This document shows, piece by piece, positions 53,658-62,422 of a stretch of 64,000 nt of DNA. Location of the stretch: assembly GCA_903864275.1 (NCBI GenBank), contig CAIPFE010000060.1, positions 62,001-126,000 of the forward strand, written 5' to 3'. The DNA is from an uncultured Mucilaginibacter sp. Its GTDB lineage: Bacteria; Bacteroidota; Bacteroidia; Sphingobacteriales; Sphingobacteriaceae. The notes under the pieces are model-generated. The model was not told the DNA's origin and did no database searches. It saw nothing but the letters and a program-made list of their open reading frames with translations. The position numbers and the translations under genes were made by a program. Positions within the stretch are counted from its first letter, which is position 1, and the number at the start of each line of letters is the position of its first letter.

Positions 53658-54287
53658 ATGATCGCCGTAGCCATAGTTGAAGACATAAGAGAAATACGCG
53701 AAGGGTTGAAAATACTGATCAACCTGAGCGATAACTTTTGCTGCGAACATGTATACGCTACTGCCGAGCAGGCATTGACCCAGCTGCCCCAAAATAAGCC
53801 CGATGTAGTGCTGATGGACATCAATTTACCCGGCATAAGCGGGATAGAATGTGTAAAACAGCTTAAAGCCTTATGCCCCGACACACAATTTATTATGAGC
53901 ACCGTGTACGAGGACGATGACAGTATTTTTGAGTCGCTGAAGGCAGGGGCCACGGGTTACCTGCTCAAAAAAACAGTGCCGGCCCGTATCCTGGAAGCTA
54001 TTACGGAGGTTTATGACGGTGGTTCGCCGATGAGCACGCAAATAGCGCGGCGCGTTATTGCCTCATTCCAGAAACAAGACGGTATAGATGCCTCGGATAT
54101 TCTTACGGTTCGCGAAAAGGAAATCCTTAAAAATTTATCCGAAGGCCTGCGCTATAAAGAGATCGCGGCGAAATTAAAGATCAGCGTAGAAACCGTGCGC
54201 AGCCACACCCGCCGCGTTTATGAAAAACTGCACGTACAAAGCCGCACCGAGGCGCTCAACAAGGTTTACGGCAGTGCAAGGCACTAA
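53658..54287 (+). CDS. LuxR/NarL-type response regulator
   Basis: A 209-residue protein with an N-terminal receiver (AIVEDIREIREGLKILI, phosphoacceptor Asp in VVLMDINLPG, Lys in GYLLKKTVP) and a C-terminal LuxR HTH (LTVREKEILKNLSEGLRYKE, SVETVRSHTRRVYEKL). It is the natural partner of the kinase that ends 55 bases upstream. Targets probably include its own operon and the following OmpA gene, because the same motif precedes both. Confidence 0.93.
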   Translation: MIAVAIVEDIREIREGLKILINLSDNFCCEHVYATAEQALTQLPQNKPDVVLMDINLPGISGIECVKQLKALCPDTQFIMSTVYEDDDSIFESLKAGATGYLLKKTVPARILEAITEVYDGGSPMSTQIARRVIASFQKQDGIDASDILTVREKEILKNLSEGLRYKEIAAKLKISVETVRSHTRRVYEKLHVQSRTEALNKVYGSARH

Positions 54288-54331
54288 CACTTTTTTGCGA
54301 TTGCCAGGCCGGTATCGCCTCAGTAGCTTTA
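54285..54331 (+). promoter_or_regulatory. Second copy of TAACACTTTTTTG with -7 box before the OmpA-family gene
   Basis: The motif starts at the response-regulator stop and continues GCGATTG against GTGAGTG in the first copy. A TAGCTTTA box lies at 54324-54331, 39 bases from the motif start (38 in the first copy). The OmpA-family ATG follows at 54347. It may be a site for the response regulator. Confidence 0.45.
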
Positions 54332-54346
54332 AAAAACAATAAAGCT

Positions 54347-55585
54347 ATGAAAAGATTACTGATCATCCTGGCCTGTGCGGCGACAGCGGGGCGACTTTAT
54401 GCGCAGGTTGAAAATCCCGTAGATGCCACAAAAAATAGCGCTACAAATACTACAAACAATAACATCAGCAATGGCGTGGACAATGGCGTAAACAAAGCCG
54501 AGAATGCCGTTAAAGGATTATTCAAGAAAAAGAAAAAGCCCGCAGATCAGCAGGCCACGACCGCGCAAAACAACCCGACCCAACAGGTGCAGGGGGGCCA
54601 GCAAAGCGCCGGAACCCCGGGAAATATCAAAGATTATAAGAATTATGATTTTGTTCCGGGGGATAAGATCATTTTTCAGTCTAACCTGGCAGATGAAAGT
54701 GTAGGCGAGATACCATCCCAGTTTACTGTCGTTACCGGACAAATGGATGTCCAGCAGGAGGACAACGAGAATGTGATACATGTGCCCACCGGCAACGGCG
54801 CTACCATGACACCCCGGATGAAAACCACCGGTTATATGCCCGACCAGTTTACCGTTGAGTTTGATTTCAAGAATGAAAAGTTTGGGCTTGGGCACCTGAG
54901 TGTCGACTTTGGGCAAAGGGTTTATTATTCAGGCGGCGAAGGGATCATCCCCGGGATAACCTTCGGGGAGGATAATGGCGTGAACTGGACACTGGGAGAT
55001 GTTACTTTTCCGGAAGGGCTGGATGTAAACTACAATCATCCCATGCAGTGGCACCATATCGCAATAGCCATTAACAAAGCTGTTGGCAAGGTGTATGTAG
55101 ATCAATACCGGGTGGCCAATGTAAACAACCTCACAGGCAAAGCCAACAATGTGACCATTGATGTTAGAGGGTACGAAAACTCCTACGTAAAAAATGTGCG
55201 GATAGCCGCAGGTGGCATTGATATTTATAAAGAGGTAGCTACCGACAGCAAAATAATTACACACGGGATATTATTCGATGTTGACAAAGCCATCATAAAG
55301 CCCGAATCAATGGGTACAATCAATAGCATTTACACCTTACTAACTAAAACGCCTGCCTTGAAATTTGAGATCGATGGGCATACGGATAATACCGGCGATG
55401 CGGCGCACAACCTTACACTCTCGCAGCAGCGGGCCGACGCAGTAAGAACACAACTGGTTTCGATGGGTATTGACGGATCGAGGCTCAGCACCAAAGGTTT
55501 TGGGGCATCCGTTCCATTAGGCAGCAACGATACGCCCGAAGGGAAGGCCAATAACCGTAGGGTGGAGTTTGTGAAAACAAAGTGA
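54347..55585 (+). CDS. OmpA-family outer-membrane-associated protein
   Basis: A 412-residue protein with a signal peptide ending YAQ, an Asn/Gln-rich low-complexity linker (about 25-85), a LamG-like beta domain in the middle (FTVEFDFKNEKFGLGHLSVD) and a C-terminal OmpA domain (GILFDVDKAIIKPES, DGHTDNTGD, RRVEFVKT). The OmpA domain binds peptidoglycan through the Asp and Arg of that fold. There is no transmembrane barrel, so it is periplasmic or lipid-linked by another means. It follows the two-component genes and probably answers to them. Confidence 0.9.
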   Translation: MKRLLIILACAATAGRLYAQVENPVDATKNSATNTTNNNISNGVDNGVNKAENAVKGLFKKKKKPADQQATTAQNNPTQQVQGGQQSAGTPGNIKDYKNYDFVPGDKIIFQSNLADESVGEIPSQFTVVTGQMDVQQEDNENVIHVPTGNGATMTPRMKTTGYMPDQFTVEFDFKNEKFGLGHLSVDFGQRVYYSGGEGIIPGITFGEDNGVNWTLGDVTFPEGLDVNYNHPMQWHHIAIAINKAVGKVYVDQYRVANVNNLTGKANNVTIDVRGYENSYVKNVRIAAGGIDIYKEVATDSKIITHGILFDVDKAIIKPESMGTINSIYTLLTKTPALKFEIDGHTDNTGDAAHNLTLSQQRADAVRTQLVSMGIDGSRLSTKGFGASVPLGSNDTPEGKANNRRVEFVKTK

Positions 55586-55691
55586 TTTCGGATTTTTCAC
55601 TATTGTTTATTTTCAACGGTGTTCAAGATGGCTAACGCCGTTTCGGATGTTCGATTTCGGATTTATTCATGTAAGCGGCTAAACCACAATG

Positions 55692-56903
55692 ATGATAAAA
55701 CCTTTTCGGCTATTTATTGCGCTGCAACTGCTACTACTACTGCCTGTGCTGGCAAGCGCGCAGGGTGCAAGTTGCCCGCAGTTTCCGGGGCCCTGCCCCC
55801 ATAGCGAGGAAATAAACCAGGCGATGGATTTTGCCGGCCGTGAGGAAGGCAACACGGTTACCCCACAGGAAATGGCCATGGAAGCCAACCTTAGAAATGC
55901 GGTTACCGACGTACTTCATAAACTTACACACGCGCAGCACTGGCGATTATATGAATTAATGGAATCGGACTACGACCGGCCGGATGGAACCGTGAGCTAT
56001 GATAAATGGCGCAGCACACCCTATGAAAAAAGGCCCCCGCATCCGTACGAGATCACATTTATCATTGTCGTAAATAAAGATTCGATGCAGGCCTGGAAGG
56101 ATTGGTACAACAATGTGCTGCCCCAGCAGGCAAACCAGCAGGTTGAAAATATAAGATCAGAGGGACAAAGCGAGGCGGACGACCCGGTGCTGAAAGCATT
56201 AACCGATTCGGTGCAATACTATACCATGCTGAGTGGAAAATATACCCAGGACCATTACGCTGAATTTGCCAGCGATATTCAAAACAATAATCAAAAAGGG
56301 ATAAAAAAATATAACGATCAGATTGCGATGTATAATAAACGGTCTGATGTGTTCATGAAAAAGCTGCAGGACCATGTTACCAATAAACGGGCGCCGTCAG
56401 CAGGCTCATATAACAATTTTGCTTCGGAAAAGGTTAAGAAAACCGACCAGTTTATCAATGCATCAATAGTGTTGTTACATTTTTCGTTTAATCCCCAGCA
56501 CGTTAATTCGGGTCTTACGGATAACTTCCACAATATCGACCCGCAAAAAAAACTGGCAGTGCCTGGCGCTTATTATGCAGGATTGCTGCATAACCCTTCA
56601 GCGCCCGATGGCCAATCCTATTACATCGGTGAGCATGATTTTACCTATGACCACCCCCAGGACATTGGCGTAGTCCTTTTTGGTAAATGGCAACCCACCC
56701 GCGATACCTATAATTATATGTCAGCAGCTTACCTCGCCAATAAAACTGCCCATGACCTGGTATCGATAAAAAGTATGAAGTGTGATATCGTTCAAAACAT
56801 GATGCTGCAGGCAGAGGGCCGCCCCGATTATATAAAACAGGTTTTCAGCCTGGCAGACATGAATGCCCTTCAAAAACTCATCGGGGAGCAGCTAAATCAA
56901 TAA
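55692..56903 (+). CDS. Secreted protein of unknown function
   Basis: A 403-residue protein from MIKPFRLFIALQLLLLLPVL, with a signal peptide ending SAQ (an ATG one codon earlier is possible). The mature protein opens with a cysteine-containing GASCPQFPGPCPHSEEIN. It is helical and charged in the middle, and ends DYIKQVFSLADMNALQKLIG. I recognise no domain. It follows the OmpA gene by about 105 bases, in which TTTCGGAT-type repeats like those at the window start occur. It precedes a further secreted protein by 11 bases. Confidence 0.75.
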   Translation: MIKPFRLFIALQLLLLLPVLASAQGASCPQFPGPCPHSEEINQAMDFAGREEGNTVTPQEMAMEANLRNAVTDVLHKLTHAQHWRLYELMESDYDRPDGTVSYDKWRSTPYEKRPPHPYEITFIIVVNKDSMQAWKDWYNNVLPQQANQQVENIRSEGQSEADDPVLKALTDSVQYYTMLSGKYTQDHYAEFASDIQNNNQKGIKKYNDQIAMYNKRSDVFMKKLQDHVTNKRAPSAGSYNNFASEKVKKTDQFINASIVLLHFSFNPQHVNSGLTDNFHNIDPQKKLAVPGAYYAGLLHNPSAPDGQSYYIGEHDFTYDHPQDIGVVLFGKWQPTRDTYNYMSAAYLANKTAHDLVSIKSMKCDIVQNMMLQAEGRPDYIKQVFSLADMNALQKLIGEQLNQ

Positions 56904-56914
56904 ACCATCACCAT

Positions 56915-58654
56915 ATGAAAAAGATCGCCCTGGTAATATGTTTTATTTTATCGGCCATGGTAGTTAGTGCACAGGATCCCGCTGCATGCAGCTGCCCGCC
57001 TATGAAAATGTATGTTTATGATACGAAGGTAAGTTTTAAGCTGGATTCGCCTTATGCGGCCGACGAAGCCGGGAAATATGTTGAAGCCCAAAATTCGGGC
57101 GATTGGCTCGAAGGGGATTATTCGAAACAACAATCGGATGAATTCAAGGTTTATAAAAACCTGGCGCCTGGCGCCAGTTCGGGTAGCACGGTGGAATTTC
57201 CACCAGATAACGGCACGGGCCCATCGGGTGTCGATTTTACGAGCTTTGTCAACTTAAGAAGGGAGGGAAATCCGGGTTCTTATACCTACAATGTAAACCT
57301 CATAATAGTCGATGTAAAACGCGGCGAAACAATTGTAAATATTACCCAGGTAGCCATCGACCTTGGGGAAGTGGACAATATGATCGATGCTTTGATCGGG
57401 TCGCTCGGTTCTGTTCCCGAAAAGCTGCGCGACCATCAGAAAAAAGAGCGGGACGATTCAAATAATACTAAATGGATAGGGGTGAAATGGAAAACGGTGC
57501 CCGATAAGCTGCACCTTAAAATAGAACAAACTACAAAAGTTACCATAAAGGCCTTTGATTGTGCGGACGAAAAACCCGTACCCGACCAGGACATACAGGT
57601 GAAGCTAACCAATGAAGATGCGGGCAGTTTGAACATGAGCCACGTAAAAACAAATGCTTCAGGCGAGGCAACGGTAATTTTTACAGCCAAAAATATTGGC
57701 GAGACAAGAGTGATCGCTGATTTTACTTATACAGATATTAATGACGTTTCAGGAAATGCGACCTCTTGCAGCGATCAGCAGAATATTGAAGTTGCCGATG
57801 CACTATACAAAATAACCGCTGATTTTGAGGCAACAGGCCCCCAGGGGATCAATTATCGCTATAAAGGGGAGAGCATGGCTTATTTGCTGGCCCTTGCGGA
57901 TGGCACCTGGATGCTTGCCCCTCTGGATAAAAGCCGGGAAATGGATATTACCATCGAGAACGCGGCGATGACAGACCATATGACGTTTATAGGCCCGGGC
58001 AAATACAGGATACCCTTCCTTTTTACAGTAGATAAAATGGATAGGAAAAACCCCTCCCCGGCGCCTGCACGCATGGCGCTTACTACGGTGTGCCCATCGA
58101 AAGGAAAAGTGCAATGGGTATTGCAGGGCGGAGGGCAAGTGGTAAATTACACCTGCGATATTGATCACGGTTCCATTACGTACTCGCCCGGCGCCACGCA
58201 GGTAATACCGGGCGCAGCCGGAAATGCTTTTGCCATGAACGGCGTTACCAACCTCGACATATTGCAATACTTCGGTCCTTCACAGGCGCAAAGCACAAGC
58301 ACCATCAACCAAGCCAATGCAAATGACCTGAAACAATTTGCCCAAAGGATGCAGGCACACCGTGGCGACCCGGCTTTTTTTAATACCGCGCAAGGCAAGG
58401 CCGATCTGAAAAGAATGCAGGCCTTTCAAAAGCAAATGGGCGTTAGTTCTTATAGTCCGGGAGGGGTGGGTGTGCCATCTGCATCCGGATCTTCCAGGGG
58501 TACGACCACCGCGAAAATGCTGCCGGGTATGGCGCGCGTAAGGGTGCAGGATATGTTCGACCCGAAAAATACCGAAGCATTTAACGGATCGGTCGAAGGC
58601 AGCGTCGGGCCAATACATGCAAGCATCAAAGTAAAGGTTGAGCGGCAGGAATGA
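56915..58654 (+). CDS. Secreted protein with Ig-like segment, unknown function
   Basis: A 579-residue protein with a signal peptide (ALVICFILSAMVVSAQ) and a CSCPP motif at the mature N-terminus. A segment at about 205-300 resembles a bacterial Ig-like domain (DQDIQVKLTNEDAGS, NASGEATVIFTAKNIGETRV). The last 130 residues are rich in Gln, Ser and Gly. It starts 11 bases after the previous gene. Together with it and the OmpA gene, it likely belongs to the envelope output of the upstream two-component pair. Confidence 0.78.
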   Translation: MKKIALVICFILSAMVVSAQDPAACSCPPMKMYVYDTKVSFKLDSPYAADEAGKYVEAQNSGDWLEGDYSKQQSDEFKVYKNLAPGASSGSTVEFPPDNGTGPSGVDFTSFVNLRREGNPGSYTYNVNLIIVDVKRGETIVNITQVAIDLGEVDNMIDALIGSLGSVPEKLRDHQKKERDDSNNTKWIGVKWKTVPDKLHLKIEQTTKVTIKAFDCADEKPVPDQDIQVKLTNEDAGSLNMSHVKTNASGEATVIFTAKNIGETRVIADFTYTDINDVSGNATSCSDQQNIEVADALYKITADFEATGPQGINYRYKGESMAYLLALADGTWMLAPLDKSREMDITIENAAMTDHMTFIGPGKYRIPFLFTVDKMDRKNPSPAPARMALTTVCPSKGKVQWVLQGGGQVVNYTCDIDHGSITYSPGATQVIPGAAGNAFAMNGVTNLDILQYFGPSQAQSTSTINQANANDLKQFAQRMQAHRGDPAFFNTAQGKADLKRMQAFQKQMGVSSYSPGGVGVPSASGSSRGTTTAKMLPGMARVRVQDMFDPKNTEAFNGSVEGSVGPIHASIKVKVERQE

Positions 58655-58892
58655 CGTTTGGTCATTGATCAAAAGTGCTCAATGAAATTCGAAAAATTGG
58701 TGAAATTCGCGCAGCTCAATTCCCGCCAATTCGTGCCTTTTATTGCATTAATTTCTGAATCCGTCCCTTACTTTAATTAATCTCATAACAAACCTCTTTG
58801 ATATTTAAATTTTCAGCATTTTTTGAAAAGTGTCATTTATTTATTAAGCAATAAATTTTCGCAAAAAAGATTAATTGCCATTTAGAAAATTT

Positions 58893-58925
58893 TTTGTTAA
58901 CAATAGTGGATTTTTTGTGCCTTTG
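58893..58925 (+). promoter_or_regulatory. Promoter before susC
   Basis: TTTG at 58893-58896, a 21-base spacer and TGCCTTTG at 58918-58925 (one base from TAnnTTTG). It lies in the 360-base gap between 58655 and 59014. The leader to the ATG at 59015 would be about 85 bases and is T-rich. No regulator gene adjoins. Apart from this promoter the gap shows no gene. Confidence 0.5.
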
Positions 58926-59014
58926 TTTAGTGTTTATTAACTTTTTGTTTTTGTTTCAACAACGATGCCTTAATACACCGGGGATAGTTTTACGGTGATA
59001 AATAAAATCGTATT

Positions 59015-62000
59015 ATGAAACAAAATTTACAAAGAATTTCACGGTTGCTGTTAATGCTCCTGGTGGTGTTAACGGTTTGCGGCAAACTTGCTGCCCAAAA
59101 CCTTCCGGTAAGGGGTATTGTTTTAGACAACAATAACGAGCCATTGCCTGGTGTAAGTGTTATCATCAAAGGGAGCGATAAAGGCACCATAACGGGTGTT
59201 GAAGGGCGCTTTACTATTTCTGTTGACAAAGGCCAGACATTGGTTTTTAAATCAATAGGATTCACCACGCAGGAACTTGTGGTAAATGAAACCTACATTT
59301 CGGTATCTTTAGTACAGGACACCAAGAGCCTTAATGAGGTGGTGGTAACCGCTTTAGGTGTTAAAAAGGAGTTTCAGAAATTGGGTTACTCGCAGTCACA
59401 GATCAATGGCGACGACTTAATAACAGCGCGCGATGCAAACCCCCTGCAATCCATGGAAGGGAAGGTTGCGGGGTTGACCATTGGGGCAAGTTCTGAATTT
59501 TTTGGTACCCCAACCGTAGTATTACGTGGCAGTAAAGACATTCTTTATGTAGTTGACGGTGAACCGGTAGAAACTAATACCTATGATTTTAACGCTGATG
59601 ATGTTGAAAGCTACACCGTTTTGAAAGGCCCTAACGCTGCGGCCCTGTACGGTTTCAGGGGTATCAACGGCGCTATCATTATTACTACTAAAAAAGGGAC
59701 TAAGGACAAAAAAGGCTGGCAGATAGATATTAACAGTACGATTGAGGCTGAAAAGGGATTTATAGTACTGCCTAAGGACCAATATGAATATGGCCGTGGT
59801 ACCAACTACATTTACTCTTATGCGGATGCTAAGGATGCCGCCGCTAACGGAGGTAATCCTCTTTACGATCATAACCAACGTTTACAGGAATACGGCCCGC
59901 GTTTTGATGGAGTATTTAAAACTGCGCAGTTTGATAGCCCTTTTGATCCTGTTACAGGTCTATGGACACCAACTCTTTGGTCTGCCAGGGGTATAAATAA
60001 CTTTAATAATTTTGTTCAAACCGGTTATACCAATACCAACACAATTGCAGTATCTGCCAGCGGATCAAATTATGATATCCGTTTATCATACGGGCATACT
60101 TATCAACAAGGCGATTTTCCAAATACCAAGTTAAATATCGATAACTTTAAAATATCTGCAGCTTATGATATTACCCCTAAGTTACGTATTGACGGTGATT
60201 TGAACCTTAACCTGCAATATTCTCCAAATATCCCTGATGTAAGCTACGGCCCTAATAGCTATGCTTATGAGTTTTTTGTTTACGGTTCGTCAGATTATCC
60301 CATCGATGCCTTGAAAAATATTTACAAGGGTCCTCAGGGTGTGCCCAATCTTGTTCAGTATGCCCAGGAATATGGCCGTGAAAACAACCCGTGGTTCCAG
60401 GCCGAAAAATGGCTTCGTGGCCGCGATAACCAGGCTTTAAACGGCTCATTAAGGGTAACGTATAAATTCAACAGTGACTTGAACCTTGCCATACGCACTT
60501 CTCTAACTCATTATAATGACTTAAGCACCGAAGAGGTTCCATCATCTACTAACTTAAACCAATATTTACCCTGGTATTATTTCGGTTGGTATGGTGACTA
60601 CAGGCAAGATCAGCGTAATCTTTTAGAAAATAACACTAATGTGATCTTAAATTATAATAAGAAGATCGGTGCCATTAACCTGACAGCTTTGGCAGGTGCT
60701 AACGAACGCTCTTTCAGGTACCTTTCTGATTGGGCTACTACTAAAGACCTTTCTTTACCGAATGTTTATAACCTTACTAATTCTCAAAACCCGATTTTGG
60801 ACTATAATTTTAATTCCAGACAACAGGTTAACAGTGCTTTTTATTCGGTCGACTTAGGTTATAAAAATTATATAAATATCAATACCACCGGGCGTGTTGA
60901 TAATACTTCTACTTTGCCTTCAGGTAGCAATACTTTCTTTTACCCGTCGGTTTCAGTAAGTTCAGTAGTTAATGATTATATCAAATTACCGGAAGTTATT
61001 TCTTTCTTTAAATTAAGGGCCTCATTTGCCGACGTTAAGGGTGCTTTAACTTCGCCATATATTGGTTCATCATATAATGCGCTGCAATCAACAGCCTTGG
61101 GAACCGGCTGGAATTCACAACCGGTAGGTGGCTTGTTAGGATATGGATCTGAGTATTATACCCCTTATAACGGGCCAAACTACGCCAATTCAAACCCTAA
61201 CTCAGTTACCACTTACTATAATGGGCAACCTTCAGTAAATTATTCCAGCACGATAGCAAATCCTAAAATTAAACCTTATGATGTAAAATCATATGAGTTT
61301 GGCGCCGATCTTAAATTCATTGGAAATAGGTTAGGTTTAAACGCTACTTATTTTACAACTACAAACGGGCCAAACATTTTCTCATTACCCGTAGCATCAT
61401 CAACCACCTTTACAACCCAAATAGTAAATGGTGTTACCACTAAAAAGGATGGTATTGAAATAGAATTGGTGGGCTCTCCATTAAGAAGCAGGGACGGTTT
61501 GAATTGGGATGTTAATGTTAACTACTCTACCTACAAAGAAACATTATCTTCCATTTATCCCGGAGTTGCCGGTTTATATCAAAATAATCACTTATATCAT
61601 GTTGGAGACCGTTTAGACGCAATATATGGTACCAAATTTGTGAGGGATGGCAGCGGCAATATCATCAACAGCGGTGGCGCTCCACTGCAGGCTCCAAGTC
61701 AAAGTAATAATGCGCAATTTGGTTTATTGGGTTACGCCGACCCTGATTTTGCTTTTGGTATTACTAACCATTTCAGCTATCATAACTTTACTTTAAGCTT
61801 CCAGTTTGACGGGCGTATAGGTGGTAAAGCATATGACTATACCTATTACCACGCTAACAATGGTGGAACTTCCATTGAATCAGCCTCAGGTGCTTTCGGA
61901 GCTGCCCGTTTAGCAGAATGGAACAGTACCAATGAAGGTACAAAAGCATTTACCCCGGCTTATGTTGGCCCTGGTGTTGTAATTGCAAGCGGCACCCCTA

Positions 62001-62395
62001 CTTATGGCCCTGGTGGTGTAATTACCAATTTAAGCCAATTAACCTTCGCGCCTAACACTACGGTAGTGGGCGTACAAGGGTATATTTCAAGTGGTTTAGG
62101 CAGTAATTTTGACGAGTATTATATGATCAGCCGCAGCTTTGCCAAACTACGTGAGGCCACAATCGGCTATGATTTGCCTTCAAAAGTGTTAGAGGGAACG
62201 TTTATTAAGAAAGCAAGTTTCAGTTTAGTAGGCAGAAACTTATTGTATTTCGCAGCACGTAAAGATATCGATCTTGACGAGTATGCATCGGGTTACGATG
62301 CCTCCACCAAATCACTGGTAGGTGGAAGTGGCGGTTCTGATTTGGCGAGTCCAACCGCACGTCGCTTCGGTATTAATATCCATTTAACATTCTAA
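59015..62395 (+). CDS. SusC/RagA family TonB-dependent outer membrane transporter
   Basis: An 1126-residue protein with a signal peptide (LLMLLVVLTVCGKLAAQ). A carboxypeptidase-regulatory-like domain follows (VRGIVLDNNNEPLPGVSVII, GRFTISVDKGQTLVF), then the TonB box region (SLNEVVVTALGV), a plug domain (GVKKEFQKLGYSQSQING, VLKGPNAAALYG) and a large beta-barrel ending in HLTF. It imports glycans or peptides across the outer membrane with its SusD partner, which begins 27 bases downstream. The substrate is not readable from the sequence. Confidence 0.95.
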   Translation: MKQNLQRISRLLLMLLVVLTVCGKLAAQNLPVRGIVLDNNNEPLPGVSVIIKGSDKGTITGVEGRFTISVDKGQTLVFKSIGFTTQELVVNETYISVSLVQDTKSLNEVVVTALGVKKEFQKLGYSQSQINGDDLITARDANPLQSMEGKVAGLTIGASSEFFGTPTVVLRGSKDILYVVDGEPVETNTYDFNADDVESYTVLKGPNAAALYGFRGINGAIIITTKKGTKDKKGWQIDINSTIEAEKGFIVLPKDQYEYGRGTNYIYSYADAKDAAANGGNPLYDHNQRLQEYGPRFDGVFKTAQFDSPFDPVTGLWTPTLWSARGINNFNNFVQTGYTNTNTIAVSASGSNYDIRLSYGHTYQQGDFPNTKLNIDNFKISAAYDITPKLRIDGDLNLNLQYSPNIPDVSYGPNSYAYEFFVYGSSDYPIDALKNIYKGPQGVPNLVQYAQEYGRENNPWFQAEKWLRGRDNQALNGSLRVTYKFNSDLNLAIRTSLTHYNDLSTEEVPSSTNLNQYLPWYYFGWYGDYRQDQRNLLENNTNVILNYNKKIGAINLTALAGANERSFRYLSDWATTKDLSLPNVYNLTNSQNPILDYNFNSRQQVNSAFYSVDLGYKNYININTTGRVDNTSTLPSGSNTFFYPSVSVSSVVNDYIKLPEVISFFKLRASFADVKGALTSPYIGSSYNALQSTALGTGWNSQPVGGLLGYGSEYYTPYNGPNYANSNPNSVTTYYNGQPSVNYSSTIANPKIKPYDVKSYEFGADLKFIGNRLGLNATYFTTTNGPNIFSLPVASSTTFTTQIVNGVTTKKDGIEIELVGSPLRSRDGLNWDVNVNYSTYKETLSSIYPGVAGLYQNNHLYHVGDRLDAIYGTKFVRDGSGNIINSGGAPLQAPSQSNNAQFGLLGYADPDFAFGITNHFSYHNFTLSFQFDGRIGGKAYDYTYYHANNGGTSIESASGAFGAARLAEWNSTNEGTKAFTPAYVGPGVVIASGTPTYGPGGVITNLSQLTFAPNTTVVGVQGYISSGLGSNFDEYYMISRSFAKLREATIGYDLPSKVLEGTFIKKASFSLVGRNLLYFAARKDIDLDEYASGYDASTKSLVGGSGGSDLASPTARRFGINIHLTF

Positions 62396-62422
62396 ATTTT
62401 CTAATAGATAAAAAAAAGAATT

